Notes under the pieces: generated by a model
What the model was told of the DNA's origin: nothing
Databases searched by the model: none
What the model saw: the letters and a program-made list of their open reading frames with translations, nothing else
In this document: positions 53,729 to 62,567 of the stretch, piece after piece
How the letters are laid out: every line of letters starts with the position of its first letter
How positions within the stretch are numbered: the stretch's first letter is position 1
Source of the DNA: Bacillota bacterium
GTDB lineage: Bacteria > Bacillota > Clostridia > Christensenellales > SZUA-584
Assembly: GCA_023428025.1 (NCBI GenBank)
Contig: JAEYZN010000013.1
Span: 1 to 64,000, forward strand
Length of the DNA stretch: 64,000 nt
Direction of reading: 5' to 3'
Translations under genes and position numbers: made by a program

Positions 53729-54160
53729 TCAGGCCTGAGGCGGCGGCGGGGATACGTTGTCCGGCGCTTTGTCCTTGACGAGCGCGAACACGCCGCCCAG
53801 CACGCACAGCACCGTGACCACCCAGCCAAAGCCGGTGAGCAGCGACAGTCCGCCCGCGACGAGCATCAGCACACCCGCTTTGGTGTTGTTCTTGTTCACG
53901 TTGATGGCGCCCACCAGCGCGAGCACGCCGATGGCGGCCATGAAGGCGCCGGCCACGATGAGCGCAATGCCGCCGACCTGCGAGAACAGGCCGAACATGC
54001 CGGGGATATGCACTCCGGGGCCGCGCAGGAAGCCCGAGAAGAACCCGGCGAAGCCGGGCGCGAAGGCGGCGAGCAACGTTCCGCCGACGATGCAGCCTGC
54101 CGCGCCCACCAGCGCGAGCACGCCGCCGACAAGACCTAATATATGGCTGGCTTTTTTCAT
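53729..54160 (-). CDS. DUF4064-like membrane protein
   Basis: 143 residues, four helices. It starts MKKASHILGLVGGVLALVGAAGCIVGGTLL and contains the paralogue motif NVNKNNTKAGVLMLVAGGLSLLTGFGWVVTVLCVLGGVFALVKDK. The short cytoplasmic tail is Pro-rich. It is third gene of a three-gene operon of related proteins, 4 bp after the second. Function unknown. Confidence 0.75.
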   Translation of the reverse strand: MKKASHILGLVGGVLALVGAAGCIVGGTLLAAFAPGFAGFFSGFLRGPGVHIPGMFGLFSQVGGIALIVAGAFMAAIGVLALVGAINVNKNNTKAGVLMLVAGGLSLLTGFGWVVTVLCVLGGVFALVKDKAPDNVSPPPPQA

Positions 54161-54164
54161 ATCT

Positions 54165-54971
54165 TTAATCCTCCTTTATTGGTTCGGGTGGCGGGGGCGG
54201 CGGCGGGCCCTGAGGGGGCGCGCCTGCCCCGGTGTATGCGTGCGGCCAGGGCGGCGGATATGCGCCGTAGGGCGGATAAGCCGCTGTTGGCTGCGCTCCG
54301 GCCGGCTGGGGGTGCGGGTAAGGCCAAGGCGGATACGCTGCTGCCGGTTGCGCTGCTGATGGCCGAGACGGCGGATAAGCGCCATAAGGCGCATATGCTG
54401 CTGCCGGTTGCGCTCCTGCTGGCTGGGACGGAGGCCAGGGCGGCGGCGGATAAGCGCCGTAGGGCGGATATACCGGTTGCCCGCCTGTCGGCACAGCGGC
54501 GGCCGGATAATAGCCGGGGTATACGCCGGGCGGAACGGGCACCAGCCACACCGGCGGCACAGGCCGCTTTTCCCGGCCCATCGCCTGCACCGCGGCGATG
54601 ATGAACAGCACCATGGGGACGATGGAGAATATGCAGAGCACTGCGGCGATGATGAACAGCACGCCGGAGAACACGTTCTTTTTGGTGACGTATACGCTGG
54701 CGATCGCGCCGAGCAGGCCGCCCAGCACCACGCAGCTGCCGAACACCAGGTTGGTGATATCCGCTTCGTAGATGATGCCGCCCTGGCCCGGCAGTATCTT
54801 GTCCGCGGCTGTGGCGGCCAGCGTATCATACTCTTCGTAATCGTCGAAGTATTCGTAATAGTAATCGTCCGTCACGTAGCTGTACGTGGCGGCATCGTAT
54901 ATCATCACACCACCCATCAGTATGGCCAGCACGCTGCCGACGATGCCGAGGACGCGGCTGATCTTGCGCAT
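54165..54971 (-). CDS. DUF4064-like membrane protein with Tyr/Pro repeat tail
   Basis: 268 residues from ATG 54971 (GGAGGG upstream). The N-terminal half is a four-helix module: RVLGIVGSVLAILMGGVMIYDAATYSY, then an extracellular acidic loop DDYYYEYFDDYEEYD, then KKNVFSGVLFIIAAVLCIFSIVPMVLFIIAAV. The C-terminal half is low complexity: imperfect repeats of YPPYGAYPPP and QPAAAY type, ending PPQGPPPPPPPEP. It starts 1 bp beyond the stop of the upstream paralogue. The tail could bind SH3-like or WW-like partners or form a flexible cytoplasmic arm; this is inference. Confidence 0.75.
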   Translation of the reverse strand: MRKISRVLGIVGSVLAILMGGVMIYDAATYSYVTDDYYYEYFDDYEEYDTLAATAADKILPGQGGIIYEADITNLVFGSCVVLGGLLGAIASVYVTKKNVFSGVLFIIAAVLCIFSIVPMVLFIIAAVQAMGREKRPVPPVWLVPVPPGVYPGYYPAAAVPTGGQPVYPPYGAYPPPPWPPSQPAGAQPAAAYAPYGAYPPSRPSAAQPAAAYPPWPYPHPQPAGAQPTAAYPPYGAYPPPWPHAYTGAGAPPQGPPPPPPPEPIKED

Positions 54972-54972
54972 A

Positions 54973-55488
54973 TCAGCGGCCCTCCTGACCTGTGCCGGAG
55001 GGCGGCGCGGCAGGCGGGGGCGGAAAAGCGCCATAGGGCGGGTATTGCGGCGGCGGGTAAGCGCCGGGCTGCGGATAGTACACCGGATAGCCCGGAGGAT
55101 ATGCGCCGGGCGGGACAGGCGCGTACATCACCTGCGGCGGCGCGGGCGGCTTTTCCTCCCGGTACGCGAATACCGCGGCGAGTATGAACAGCACCATGCT
55201 GACGGTGGCGGGCACAGCCAGCACCGCGGCGATGATGTTCAGCACACCCGCGGTTTTGTTGTTCTGCTTGACCAGCACGCACGCGATGACGCCGTGTATG
55301 GCGGAAGCGATGGCGATACCGCCCAGCACGCCATACACGATGAGAAAGACGCTGAACGATTCGTCGATGCCGTTTTGAAAGCCTGCAAAAAATGCGCCGA
55401 GGGCCGACGCGATCACGATAAAGAACGCGCCGAACACGGCGGCGAGGCCGCTGCCGATGATACCAAGGACCCTGCTTGCGTTGCGCAT
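54973..55488 (-). CDS. DUF4064-like membrane protein with Pro-rich tail
   Basis: 171 residues, first gene of the operon, with AAGGGGGGG before the ATG. It has the same module as its neighbours (MRNASRVLGIIGSGLAAVFGAFFIVIASALGAFFAGF; KQNNKTAGVLNIIAAVLAVPATVSMVLFILAAVFAYREEK), followed by a Tyr/Pro tail (YPPGYPVYYPQPGAYPPPQYPPYGAF). The three genes presumably arose by tandem duplication with different tail lengths. Confidence 0.75.
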   Translation of the reverse strand: MRNASRVLGIIGSGLAAVFGAFFIVIASALGAFFAGFQNGIDESFSVFLIVYGVLGGIAIASAIHGVIACVLVKQNNKTAGVLNIIAAVLAVPATVSMVLFILAAVFAYREEKPPAPPQVMYAPVPPGAYPPGYPVYYPQPGAYPPPQYPPYGAFPPPPAAPPSGTGQEGR

Positions 55489-55659
55489 GGCTTTCCCCCC
55501 CTTTATGCATACTATTTTATGACAACATTATACATGACAGCACCGTATACCACAATTAAAATGTGGTTAAAACGGCCCTGCTGCCCGGGAGGAAGTTGAA
55601 AGATCGTGAAAGATGGGTTGTGCTATGATGCGGGAAGGTATAGGTATGAGGAGGAGCGC

Positions 55660-56103
55660 ATGGCGAAGAGAATGAGCGGCAGCCACATGGCGGAGGGCGC
55701 GCCTTATGCGGCGCTGACGGACGGTATGTGGCGGCTGGATGTGGACGCGGTCAAAGCGCGGGCGGACGCCTACCTCGCGGAGGCGGCGGAAGCGGGACGG
55801 TACAGTCTGGCGGGGCTGTGCATTGCGCTGGACGTCACGCGGGAGACGCTGGATGACTGGCGGCGCGGCTACGCGAGCCGGGCGGACGCGGAGGCAGGGC
55901 TTGCGCCCAACCCGGCGCTGGCGGAATGCGTGGCCAAGGCGATGCTACATCTGCAGCGGTATTGGGAGGAAAGCGGCAAGCCCGCGACGCTGGGTCTGAA
56001 GCTGTTGGAATCCACCGGCGCTTTTGGCGCGCGCAGCGCGGGGGCGCAGGCGGGCAACGGCCCGCCGTTTGACCTCGGGCGGTACAGGAAGTTCGCGCGA
56101 TAA
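55660..56103 (+). CDS. Phage terminase small-subunit-like protein
   Basis: 147 residues from ATG 55660 (GAGGAG upstream). It contains a helix-turn-helix-like DNA recognition segment YSLAGLCIALDVTRETLDDWRRGY followed by ALAECVAKAMLHLQRYWEESGKPATLGLKLLESTGAFG, the arrangement seen in small terminase proteins that recognise phage packaging sites. A large terminase lies 1.7 kb downstream, with unrelated genes between. No other phage gene is adjacent. Confidence 0.6.
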   Translation: MAKRMSGSHMAEGAPYAALTDGMWRLDVDAVKARADAYLAEAAEAGRYSLAGLCIALDVTRETLDDWRRGYASRADAEAGLAPNPALAECVAKAMLHLQRYWEESGKPATLGLKLLESTGAFGARSAGAQAGNGPPFDLGRYRKFAR

Positions 56104-56270
56104 ACCACCCCGAAATAACCACCCCAAATAGCCATCCCGAAATAACACGGTAAATGTTGACAACCGTCCCGAAGCGGGGCAAAATAAGGGCAAGGCTTTG
56201 CGGCGCGGCGGTATATCACGCCGGTGGGCTGGCTAGAATATAACGGATGTATTTGAGAAGGAGGATGTAT

Positions 56271-56462
56271 ATGAGAGCTGAGATCGACAGAGATGGATGC
56301 ATTTCGTGCGAGCTGTGCGCGGACACGTGCCCGGAGGTGTTCCGCATGGGGGCGGACGGCCTCGCGGAGGCGTATGTGGACGAGGTGCCCGCAGAGGTGG
56401 AGGATTCCGCCAAGGACGCAGCGGAGTCGTGCCCGGTGGACGTCATCCATATATACGAATAG
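56271..56462 (+). CDS. Single [4Fe-4S] ferredoxin
   Basis: 63 residues, ATG 56271 after AAGGAGGA. The cluster ligands are CISCELC with a fourth Cys near the C-terminus (ESCPVDVIHI), plus a second CP at ADTCPEVF; this is the C-x2-C-x2-C ... C-P pattern of small monocluster ferredoxins. It is an electron carrier in the cytosol. Monocistronic, with a terminator right after it; it sits between the two terminase genes. Confidence 0.9.
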   Translation: MRAEIDRDGCISCELCADTCPEVFRMGADGLAEAYVDEVPAEVEDSAKDAAESCPVDVIHIYE

Positions 56463-56482
56463 GCTGAGCGAAGCATAGCCTG

Positions 56483-56510
56483 GAAAGCGCCGAAGGAAAG
56501 GCGCTTTTTT
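56483..56510 (+). terminator. Rho-independent terminator
   Basis: AAAGCGCC / GGCGCTTT stem followed by T residues, after the ferredoxin gene. Confidence 0.85.
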
Positions 56511-56683
56511 AATGCGCCGGAAACCTGCCGGACGTGGGCGGGGGTGTCAAAAAGCACATGATTGCCTTGACCGGCTGCCGTGACGGGCTGATGGAAGGTT
56601 CGGCCTGATTGAATCGGAAAACTTCTTCCTGTATAATGGTGATCAATCATAGTGAGAGAATATACCAGCTGACGGGGGGAGTT

Positions 56684-57442
56684 ATGAGCGAGCTGATTGG
56701 GCAAAACGATAAGCTCCGGCGGGGGTTGACGGCAAACGCATTGAAGCTGATCGCCATTATTGCCATGACCGTGGACCATTCGACATGGACATTCCTGCCG
56801 GGCTACCGCACCGATGCCGTTGTCCTGTTATTGCATATCATGGGACGGCTGACGGCGCCCATCATGATGTACTTTGTGGTCGAGGGATACTATCATACCA
56901 GGAACGTCAAGAAGTATATACTGAGAATGTTCGGCTTTGCGCTCGTCGCCCATGTCCCTTATGTGCTGATGGTGGGCGGGAGCGTGATCCCTTTTCAGGA
57001 TTCGGTATTCGACCAGACAAGCGTCATGTGGACACTGGCGTTGGGGCTGCTGGCGTTGGCCGCGGTGAAGAGTGAAAGCCCCAAGCTGAGGCCGTGGCAC
57101 AAGTGTGTTATCGTGGGGGTGTGTCTGACAGCGGCGTTCTGCGCCAACTGGAGCACCCCGGCGGCCGCGTCGATATTGTTCATGGGCCTATACAGAGGGG
57201 ATTTCAAGAAACAGATGCTCTGGATGAGCCTGTTTATCGGCATGTATGCCGTCATATACGCGGCGGTTATAGATGTGGTATACGGGATACTTCAGATGGC
57301 TGTTGTGCTGTCGTTTCCGCTGCTGCACCGTTACAACGGCCAGCGCGGCGGATGGCGGGGGATGAAATGGTTCTTCTATGCCTATTATCCGGCCCATATG
57401 GCCGTTTTGGGCATTGTCAAAATCGTCTTTTTGTCCGCTTAA
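56684..57442 (+). CDS. TraX-family membrane protein
   Basis: 252 residues from ATG 56684 (GGGGGGAG upstream). The TraX family pattern begins LTANALKLIAIIAMTVDHSTWTFLPG, with the VDH motif, and continues MGRLTAPIMMYFVVEGYYHTRNVKKYILRMFGFALVAHVPYVL, about eight helices in all, ending MKWFFYAYYPAHMAVLGIVKIVFL. TraX acetylates F pilin in E. coli; chromosomal homologues in Firmicutes are membrane acyltransferases of unknown target. No conjugation genes are near. Confidence 0.83.
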   Translation: MSELIGQNDKLRRGLTANALKLIAIIAMTVDHSTWTFLPGYRTDAVVLLLHIMGRLTAPIMMYFVVEGYYHTRNVKKYILRMFGFALVAHVPYVLMVGGSVIPFQDSVFDQTSVMWTLALGLLALAAVKSESPKLRPWHKCVIVGVCLTAAFCANWSTPAAASILFMGLYRGDFKKQMLWMSLFIGMYAVIYAAVIDVVYGILQMAVVLSFPLLHRYNGQRGGWRGMKWFFYAYYPAHMAVLGIVKIVFLSA

Positions 57443-57519
57443 CCACGCGTTTATTGACACAATAAATATGCGAACCGGATCCGGCTGGAACACGCCGGAT
57501 TTTTTGTACCGCCATATAT

Positions 57520-57745
57520 GGTATGGGGGAATGGGGATAGGGTTTTTGCGCGGTGGATGCGCGAAAGAGGGCGATCGGATGTAGGCGGGATGGAACCCGT
57601 CCCCTACGAGGTGCGTGCATATGAGAATGGGATAAGGCGGACGGCCTCGGGTCGTCCCTACGGGATGCGTGTGGTACAGGGGCGGCGCGGCAGCGCGCAC
57701 GGAAACCGGAACCCGAAAAGACGAAGGTTTTTGGGGGTGGGCCGG
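57520..57745. repeat. Cluster of dispersed repeat modules with REP-like hairpin
   Basis: A palindromic block at 57581-57607 (GTAGGCGGG ... CCCGTCCCCTAC), then GGTCGTCCCTACGGGATGCG, then CCCGAAAAGACGAAGGTTTTT at 57712, the last shared almost exactly with 53438. No gene supported. Confidence 0.6.
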
Positions 57746-57794
57746 GGCAAAGCCCGGCGGACTTGTTGAGAGAGTATTAAAAAGGGGGATTCGG

Positions 57795-59246
57795 ATGGAA
57801 AACGGAGAGCGTATTGAGGCGGCGCTGAGGGCGGCGCTGGGGGACCCGACGTTCAAGCAGGCGCTGTTTTTGAGCAGTGAGGCGCGGTATGTGGGATACG
57901 GCGGGGCGCGGGGCGGCGGCAAGTCCCACGCGGTGCGGGCCAAGGCCACTTACCTCGCGTTCGAGCATCCGGGCATCCGCATGCTGATCGTGCGGCGGAC
58001 GTTTCCTGAGCTGCGCGAGAACCACACCAGCCGTCTGCTGGACGCGTATGAGCGGCTGCCCGCTGCCATGAGGCCAAGGTACAGCGACAGTGACAAGGTG
58101 TTTCTGTTCCCCGGCGGCGCGCGGCTGAAGCTGGGGTATTGCGACAACGAGGACGACGTGCGGCAGTATCAGGGGCAGGAGTACGACGTGCTGTTCATCG
58201 ACGAGGCGACGCAGCTGTCCGAGACGCAGTTCAAGTGGCTGAACGCCTGCGTGCGCGGCGCGGGGCCGTTCCCCAAACGGACGTATCTCACGTGCAACCC
58301 CGGCGGCGTGGGCCATGCGTGGGTGAAGCGGCTGTTCATCGACAAGGCCTACCGGCCCGGCGAGGACCCGGCGGACTACGCGTTCGTCCGCGCGCGGGTG
58401 TGGGACAACGCGCCATTGTTCGCGGGGGACGCGGGGTATATCAAAGCGATGAAGGCGCTGAAGAAGGAGAAGCTGCCCGCGGCGGAGCGCGAGCGCAGGG
58501 CGATGGACAGCGCCGACTATGTGAAGCAGCTCAAGAGCCTGTCCGCGGAGCTGAAGCGGGCGTGGCTGGACGGCGACTGGGACGTGTTCTCCGGGCAGTT
58601 CTTCGCGGAGTTCCGGCGGGACGTGCACGTGTGCGAGCCGTTTGAGATACCGAAAAGCTGGCGGTGCAGCGCGGCGCTGGACTACGGGCTGGACCGGCTG
58701 GCGGTGCTGTGGTTCGCGGTGGGGCCGGACGAAAAGGCGTATTGCTACCGCAGCCTGGAGCGGCAAGACCTGACGGTGGCGATGGCCGCCAAGGCGGTGT
58801 TGGGCGCGGGCAGCGAGGAGGTGTGCGAGTATATCGCGCCGCCCGACCTGTGGAGCCGCAGGCAGGACACCGGCATGAGCGCGGCGGAGATATTCGCGGA
58901 CAACGGGGTGCCGCTGGTAAAGGCGGGCAACCGCCGCGCAGACGGCTGGCTGGCGGTGAAGGAATACCTGCGCGTCGAGGGGGGCGGGCCGAAGCTTAAG
59001 ATATTCTCCAGCTGTCTGCCGCTGCTGCGGACGCTGCCGCTGCTGCAGCACGACCCGAAGAAGCCGGGCGACGCGGCGACAAAGCCCCATGACGTGACGC
59101 ACAGCCCGGACGCGCTGCGCTACTGGTGCTCGCGCAGGCAGGACGCGCCGCTGCCGGTGCGCACGGAGGCGGCGGAGGCGTTCAAACCACGGAAGCCGAA
59201 GGGGGATGTGGAGGGGTATCTGATGGGGGGGTATCCGGGGATGTGA
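57795..59246 (+). CDS. Phage terminase large subunit
   Basis: 483 residues from ATG 57795 (AAAGGGGG upstream). The N-terminal ATPase has Walker A GGARGGGKSHA (about 36-46), Walker B DVLFIDEATQ and the coupling motif LTCNPGG. The C-terminal RNase H-like nuclease has its first acidic residue in SAALDYGLDRLAVL and the last in HSPDALRYW. It would cut and package concatemeric phage DNA. Neither portal, protease nor capsid genes follow, so this is an orphan prophage gene, though its frame is intact. Confidence 0.87.
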   Translation: MENGERIEAALRAALGDPTFKQALFLSSEARYVGYGGARGGGKSHAVRAKATYLAFEHPGIRMLIVRRTFPELRENHTSRLLDAYERLPAAMRPRYSDSDKVFLFPGGARLKLGYCDNEDDVRQYQGQEYDVLFIDEATQLSETQFKWLNACVRGAGPFPKRTYLTCNPGGVGHAWVKRLFIDKAYRPGEDPADYAFVRARVWDNAPLFAGDAGYIKAMKALKKEKLPAAERERRAMDSADYVKQLKSLSAELKRAWLDGDWDVFSGQFFAEFRRDVHVCEPFEIPKSWRCSAALDYGLDRLAVLWFAVGPDEKAYCYRSLERQDLTVAMAAKAVLGAGSEEVCEYIAPPDLWSRRQDTGMSAAEIFADNGVPLVKAGNRRADGWLAVKEYLRVEGGGPKLKIFSSCLPLLRTLPLLQHDPKKPGDAATKPHDVTHSPDALRYWCSRRQDAPLPVRTEAAEAFKPRKPKGDVEGYLMGGYPGM

Positions 59247-59254
59247 GTGCGGGG

Positions 59255-59312
59255 GAGATTTCCTCCCTCAGTCACCCGTGGCGACAGCTCCCCCATCTGA
59301 GGGAGCCAATAT
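59255..59312. repeat. Inverted repeat block CCCTCAG...CTGAGGG
   Basis: TCCCTCAGTCACCCGTGG and CATCTGAGGGAGCC form an imperfect inverted repeat after the terminase gene. A related fragment is near 50750. The rest of 59313-59560 shows no gene. Confidence 0.45.
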
Positions 59313-59575
59313 GAGGAGACATTGCAGCGGATGCAAACACATGGCTTGATCGCCAATTCCATATAGATTGGAAATGGATATTGATCAAAAATATAGGGTG
59401 CCGTATGACGCCTTTTGTTATGTTGACGCCATGATTGGGCCTTGACTTAGAGTTAGCTCCAAGGAATATACTGAATGACGGCAGAAAAAAGTCGGGCATA
59501 CTTAAGAGCGTTTAAGGAAAAGACGGCGGTTGCGCGGCGTGCGGCTATCTGTTTGATTTCGGAAGGAGATATGAC

Positions 59576-60730
59576 ATGCAGTACAGGCAGTTTGGTAAAA
59601 CGGGTATCGAGGTGTCGGCGTTGGGGTTCGGGTGCATGCGCCTGCCCGTGAAGGGCGGCGGCAACACCGGCAAGGATGTTGACTTCGAGGAAGCGGAGCG
59701 CATGATACGCCACGCCATCGACAACGGCGTGAACTATGTGGACACGGCGTACCCGTATCACGGGGGCATGAGCGAGGTGGCCGTGGGCCGGGCGCTGAAG
59801 GACGGATACCGCCAGAAGGTGAAGCTGGCGGACAAGTCTCCGGTGTTCTTCATCAAGGAAGAGAGGGACTTCGATAAGTTTCTGGACGAACAGCTCAGGC
59901 GGCTGGGCGACGAGCATATCGACTTTTACCTGCTGCACTCGCTGTCCGCCGAGACGTGGAAGAACGTGGTGCTGAAATACGATCTGCCGGACAAGGCGGA
60001 GCGCGCGAAGAAGGCGGGCAAGATCGGGCATATCGGCTTTTCGTTCCACGACAATTTTGACGCGTTCGAGACGATACTGGACGGTTACGACGGTTTCGAG
60101 TTCGGGCAGATACAGCTCAATTATCTGGACGTGGCCCGGCAGGCGGGCATGAAGGGCCTTCGGCGGCTGGAGGAGAAGGGTATCGGCGTGGTCATCATGG
60201 AGCCGCTGATGGGCGGCAAGCTGGCGGCGTTGCCGGACAAAGTGGCGGCGGTGTTCGAGCAGAGCGGCAGCCCGCGCACGCCGGTGCAGTGGGCGCTCGA
60301 CTACCTGTGGGACATGGACGCGGTATCCGTATTGCTGAGCGGCATGAGCACGATGCAGCAGGTGAAGGACAATCTGGCCTATGCGAAAGAGGCAAAGTCG
60401 TTGACGGACGCGGAGCGTCAGGTGGTGGCCGAGGCGAAGAGGCGGTATGAGGAGTTGATCGCCGTGCCGTGCACCGGCTGCGGGTATTGCCTGCCGTGCC
60501 CGTTCGGCGTGAGCATCCCGCGCAACTTCGGCGCGTACAACGATCTGGCGGCGTACGATGATGCGGCGTTCGGGCAGGCGTCGTTCAAGCATATGCTGAC
60601 GTGGGAGGGCAGGGAGTCCGCGGCGGACGCGTGCACCGGCTGCCGGTCGTGCGAGGAGAAGTGCCCGCAGCAGATCGAGATCAGCGCGCAGATGCCCAGG
60701 GTGGCGGAGGCGTTCAGGGCGCTGCTGTGA
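59576..60730 (+). CDS. Aldo/keto reductase with C-terminal [4Fe-4S] domain
   Basis: 384 residues, ATG 59576 after AAGGAGAT. The AKR barrel (1-290) has MQYRQFGKTGIEVSALGFGCMRLP, the catalytic Asp/Tyr in YVDTAYPYHGGMSE, Lys in LADKSP and His in YLLHSL. The C-terminal part has two cysteine clusters, CTGCGYCLPCPFGV and CTGCRSCEEKCPQ, for iron-sulfur centres. This architecture is common in strict anaerobes. The physiological substrate is unknown. A terminator with a UUCG loop follows. Confidence 0.92.
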   Translation: MQYRQFGKTGIEVSALGFGCMRLPVKGGGNTGKDVDFEEAERMIRHAIDNGVNYVDTAYPYHGGMSEVAVGRALKDGYRQKVKLADKSPVFFIKEERDFDKFLDEQLRRLGDEHIDFYLLHSLSAETWKNVVLKYDLPDKAERAKKAGKIGHIGFSFHDNFDAFETILDGYDGFEFGQIQLNYLDVARQAGMKGLRRLEEKGIGVVIMEPLMGGKLAALPDKVAAVFEQSGSPRTPVQWALDYLWDMDAVSVLLSGMSTMQQVKDNLAYAKEAKSLTDAERQVVAEAKRRYEELIAVPCTGCGYCLPCPFGVSIPRNFGAYNDLAAYDDAAFGQASFKHMLTWEGRESAADACTGCRSCEEKCPQQIEISAQMPRVAEAFRALL

Positions 60731-60795
60731 GCGGGAGGGGTTTGTCCGTCTGCAGCATGAATTATATTGTATCACAAGGGTAATCGCATCAACTC

Positions 60796-60822
60796 AAGGC
60801 CGTCTTCGGACGGCTTTTTTGT
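60796..60822 (+). terminator. Rho-independent terminator with UUCG tetraloop
   Basis: GCCGTC-TTCG-GACGGC followed by six T. Confidence 0.92.
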
Positions 60823-60898
60823 GTCACACTCCCTATATACCACATAGTATATACAGTCCTTTCTTTTAGGCGCAAGACATGAAGCAGGAGGAATGCGT

Positions 60899-62242
60899 GT
60901 GATACCGACAGGGTTTTCCGGGATCAAGGGCGAGGTCGTTTTGCCGGGCGACGCGGCGTACGACGAGGCGAGGCAGGAGTGGAACCGGCGTATTCAGAAG
61001 TTCCCGCGGGCCATCGTGTACTGCGAAAACCGGCAGGACGTGTCCCGCAGCATCGAGTGGGCGCGGCGTCGGGGCGCGCCGTTACGGCTGCGCGGCGGCG
61101 GGCACCATTACGAGGGCTATTCCACTGGCAACGGCGCGCTGGTGCTGGACGTGAGCCGCATGAACAATGTCACGGTGGAGGGCGATATGGTGCGCGCGGA
61201 GGGCGGCGCAAACAACCGGGCGCTATACAACGCGGTGGGGCCGCTGGGGTACGCGTTTCCGAGCGGTACATGCCCCACGGTAAGCGTCTCGGGGCTGGTG
61301 CAGGGCGGTGGCTGGGGGCTCTCGTGCCGCCTGTTCGGGCTGACCTGCGACAGCCTTGTGTCCGTGGAACTGGCGGACGCGTCCGGGCGCAATGTGACGG
61401 CGAATTCCCATTGCAACCAGGAGCTGTTCTGGGCGCTGCGCGGGGGCGGCGGCGGCAATTTCGGCGTGGTGACAGGGCTTACGTTCAAGCTGCCTTCACT
61501 TAAGCCCGAGGTGGTGACGTTCATACAGCTGTATTATCCGGATACCGGCGTCGCGGCGCAGGTGCGGTTCTGGGAGACATGGCAGCGCTGGCTGGCCTCT
61601 ACGGATGAGCGCGTGACGCTGCAGGCGTCCATCCATCACGCGGCGGATGAAGGCTTTGCGGTATACAGCCGCGGCCTGTTCTACGGCCCGCCCGAGGAAG
61701 CGATGGCGGTGGTGGAGCCGCTGGCGTCGCTGCCCGGCTGCGAGGCGTCGTTCGACGGGACAACGTTCTATGACGCCATCCAGACCATAGAGGACAGCTA
61801 TCCGCCGTCCGAGAAGTTCAAATCCACAGGGCGGTTTATCACGCGCCCGCTGGAGAGCAGTGAGATCAGGCGTTTTGTGGAGAGCCTGCGGGATTATCCG
61901 GAGGGCTCGGTGCTCACGTCGTATTCGCTGTATGCGCTGGGCGGTGCGGTGGCCCGAAAGAATCGTTTTGAGACGGCGTTTTTCTTCCGTGACGCGCAGT
62001 ACATCGCGCTGCTGCAGTCTGTGTGGGAGCAGGACGAATCCGAAAGCGCCAACATTGAGTGGGTGGTGCGCAACTTCCCGGCGCTGGCGCGGGTTTCGTC
62101 GGGTTCGTTCGTGAATTTCCCGTACAGCTCTCTCAAGGACTATATGCGGGCGTATTACGCGGGCAACGGAGCGCGCCTTCGGCGGGTGAAGCATCTGTAC
62201 GACCCGTGCAACGTGTTCTGCTTCCCGCAAAGCATACGGTGA
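60899..62242 (+). CDS. FAD-linked oxidase, berberine-bridge-enzyme-like
   Basis: About 447 residues. ATG 60893 is only a base or so from GGAGG, so GTG 60899 is the better-spaced start. The FAD_binding_4 domain has LRLRGGGHHYEGYS, with the His that carries flavin in this family, and GTCPTVSVSGLVQGGGWGLSCRLFGLTCD, whose Cys suggests bicovalent FAD. A BBE segment closes the protein (YAGNGARLRRVKHLYDPCNVFCFPQSI). Relatives oxidise sugars or secondary metabolites using oxygen or other acceptors. It is monocistronic. Confidence 0.88.
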   Translation: MIPTGFSGIKGEVVLPGDAAYDEARQEWNRRIQKFPRAIVYCENRQDVSRSIEWARRRGAPLRLRGGGHHYEGYSTGNGALVLDVSRMNNVTVEGDMVRAEGGANNRALYNAVGPLGYAFPSGTCPTVSVSGLVQGGGWGLSCRLFGLTCDSLVSVELADASGRNVTANSHCNQELFWALRGGGGGNFGVVTGLTFKLPSLKPEVVTFIQLYYPDTGVAAQVRFWETWQRWLASTDERVTLQASIHHAADEGFAVYSRGLFYGPPEEAMAVVEPLASLPGCEASFDGTTFYDAIQTIEDSYPPSEKFKSTGRFITRPLESSEIRRFVESLRDYPEGSVLTSYSLYALGGAVARKNRFETAFFFRDAQYIALLQSVWEQDESESANIEWVVRNFPALARVSSGSFVNFPYSSLKDYMRAYYAGNGARLRRVKHLYDPCNVFCFPQSIR

Positions 62243-62279
62243 GGGATATCGGCAGGGGCACGCTCATCGTCGCGCTTGC

Positions 62280-62545
62280 GTAGGGGGCGGGCCTTTGTGC
62301 CTGCCCGTATGCGGAGATGAAGGACAGGCAGATGGGGGAGCGCAAGGCGCGTACGGGAGCCCGCGCCCTACGGTACGTGTGTGTAATGGGAATACGTGTG
62401 GGCAGGAAGACTGGTCACCCCTCCGGGGCCCATACCGGGCACAGGCAAGCGACCGTTCCCTACGATGCGGGCATATATGGCATGTGGTGTGAATCGCGTA
62501 CGGGATGCCTGTTCCGGGATAGCCGTGTTCTGCGGAGAATGCGCG
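62280..62545. repeat. Dispersed repeat modules
   Basis: GGGCGGGCCTTTGTGCCTGCCCG forms a hairpin at 62284-62306, followed by CGCGCCCTACGGTACG, GACCGTTCCCTACGATGCGG and CGTACGGGATGCCTG blocks related to the other intergenic clusters. No gene supported. Confidence 0.5.
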
Positions 62546-62567
62546 GTGAAGCGGGATACTGATTCGC

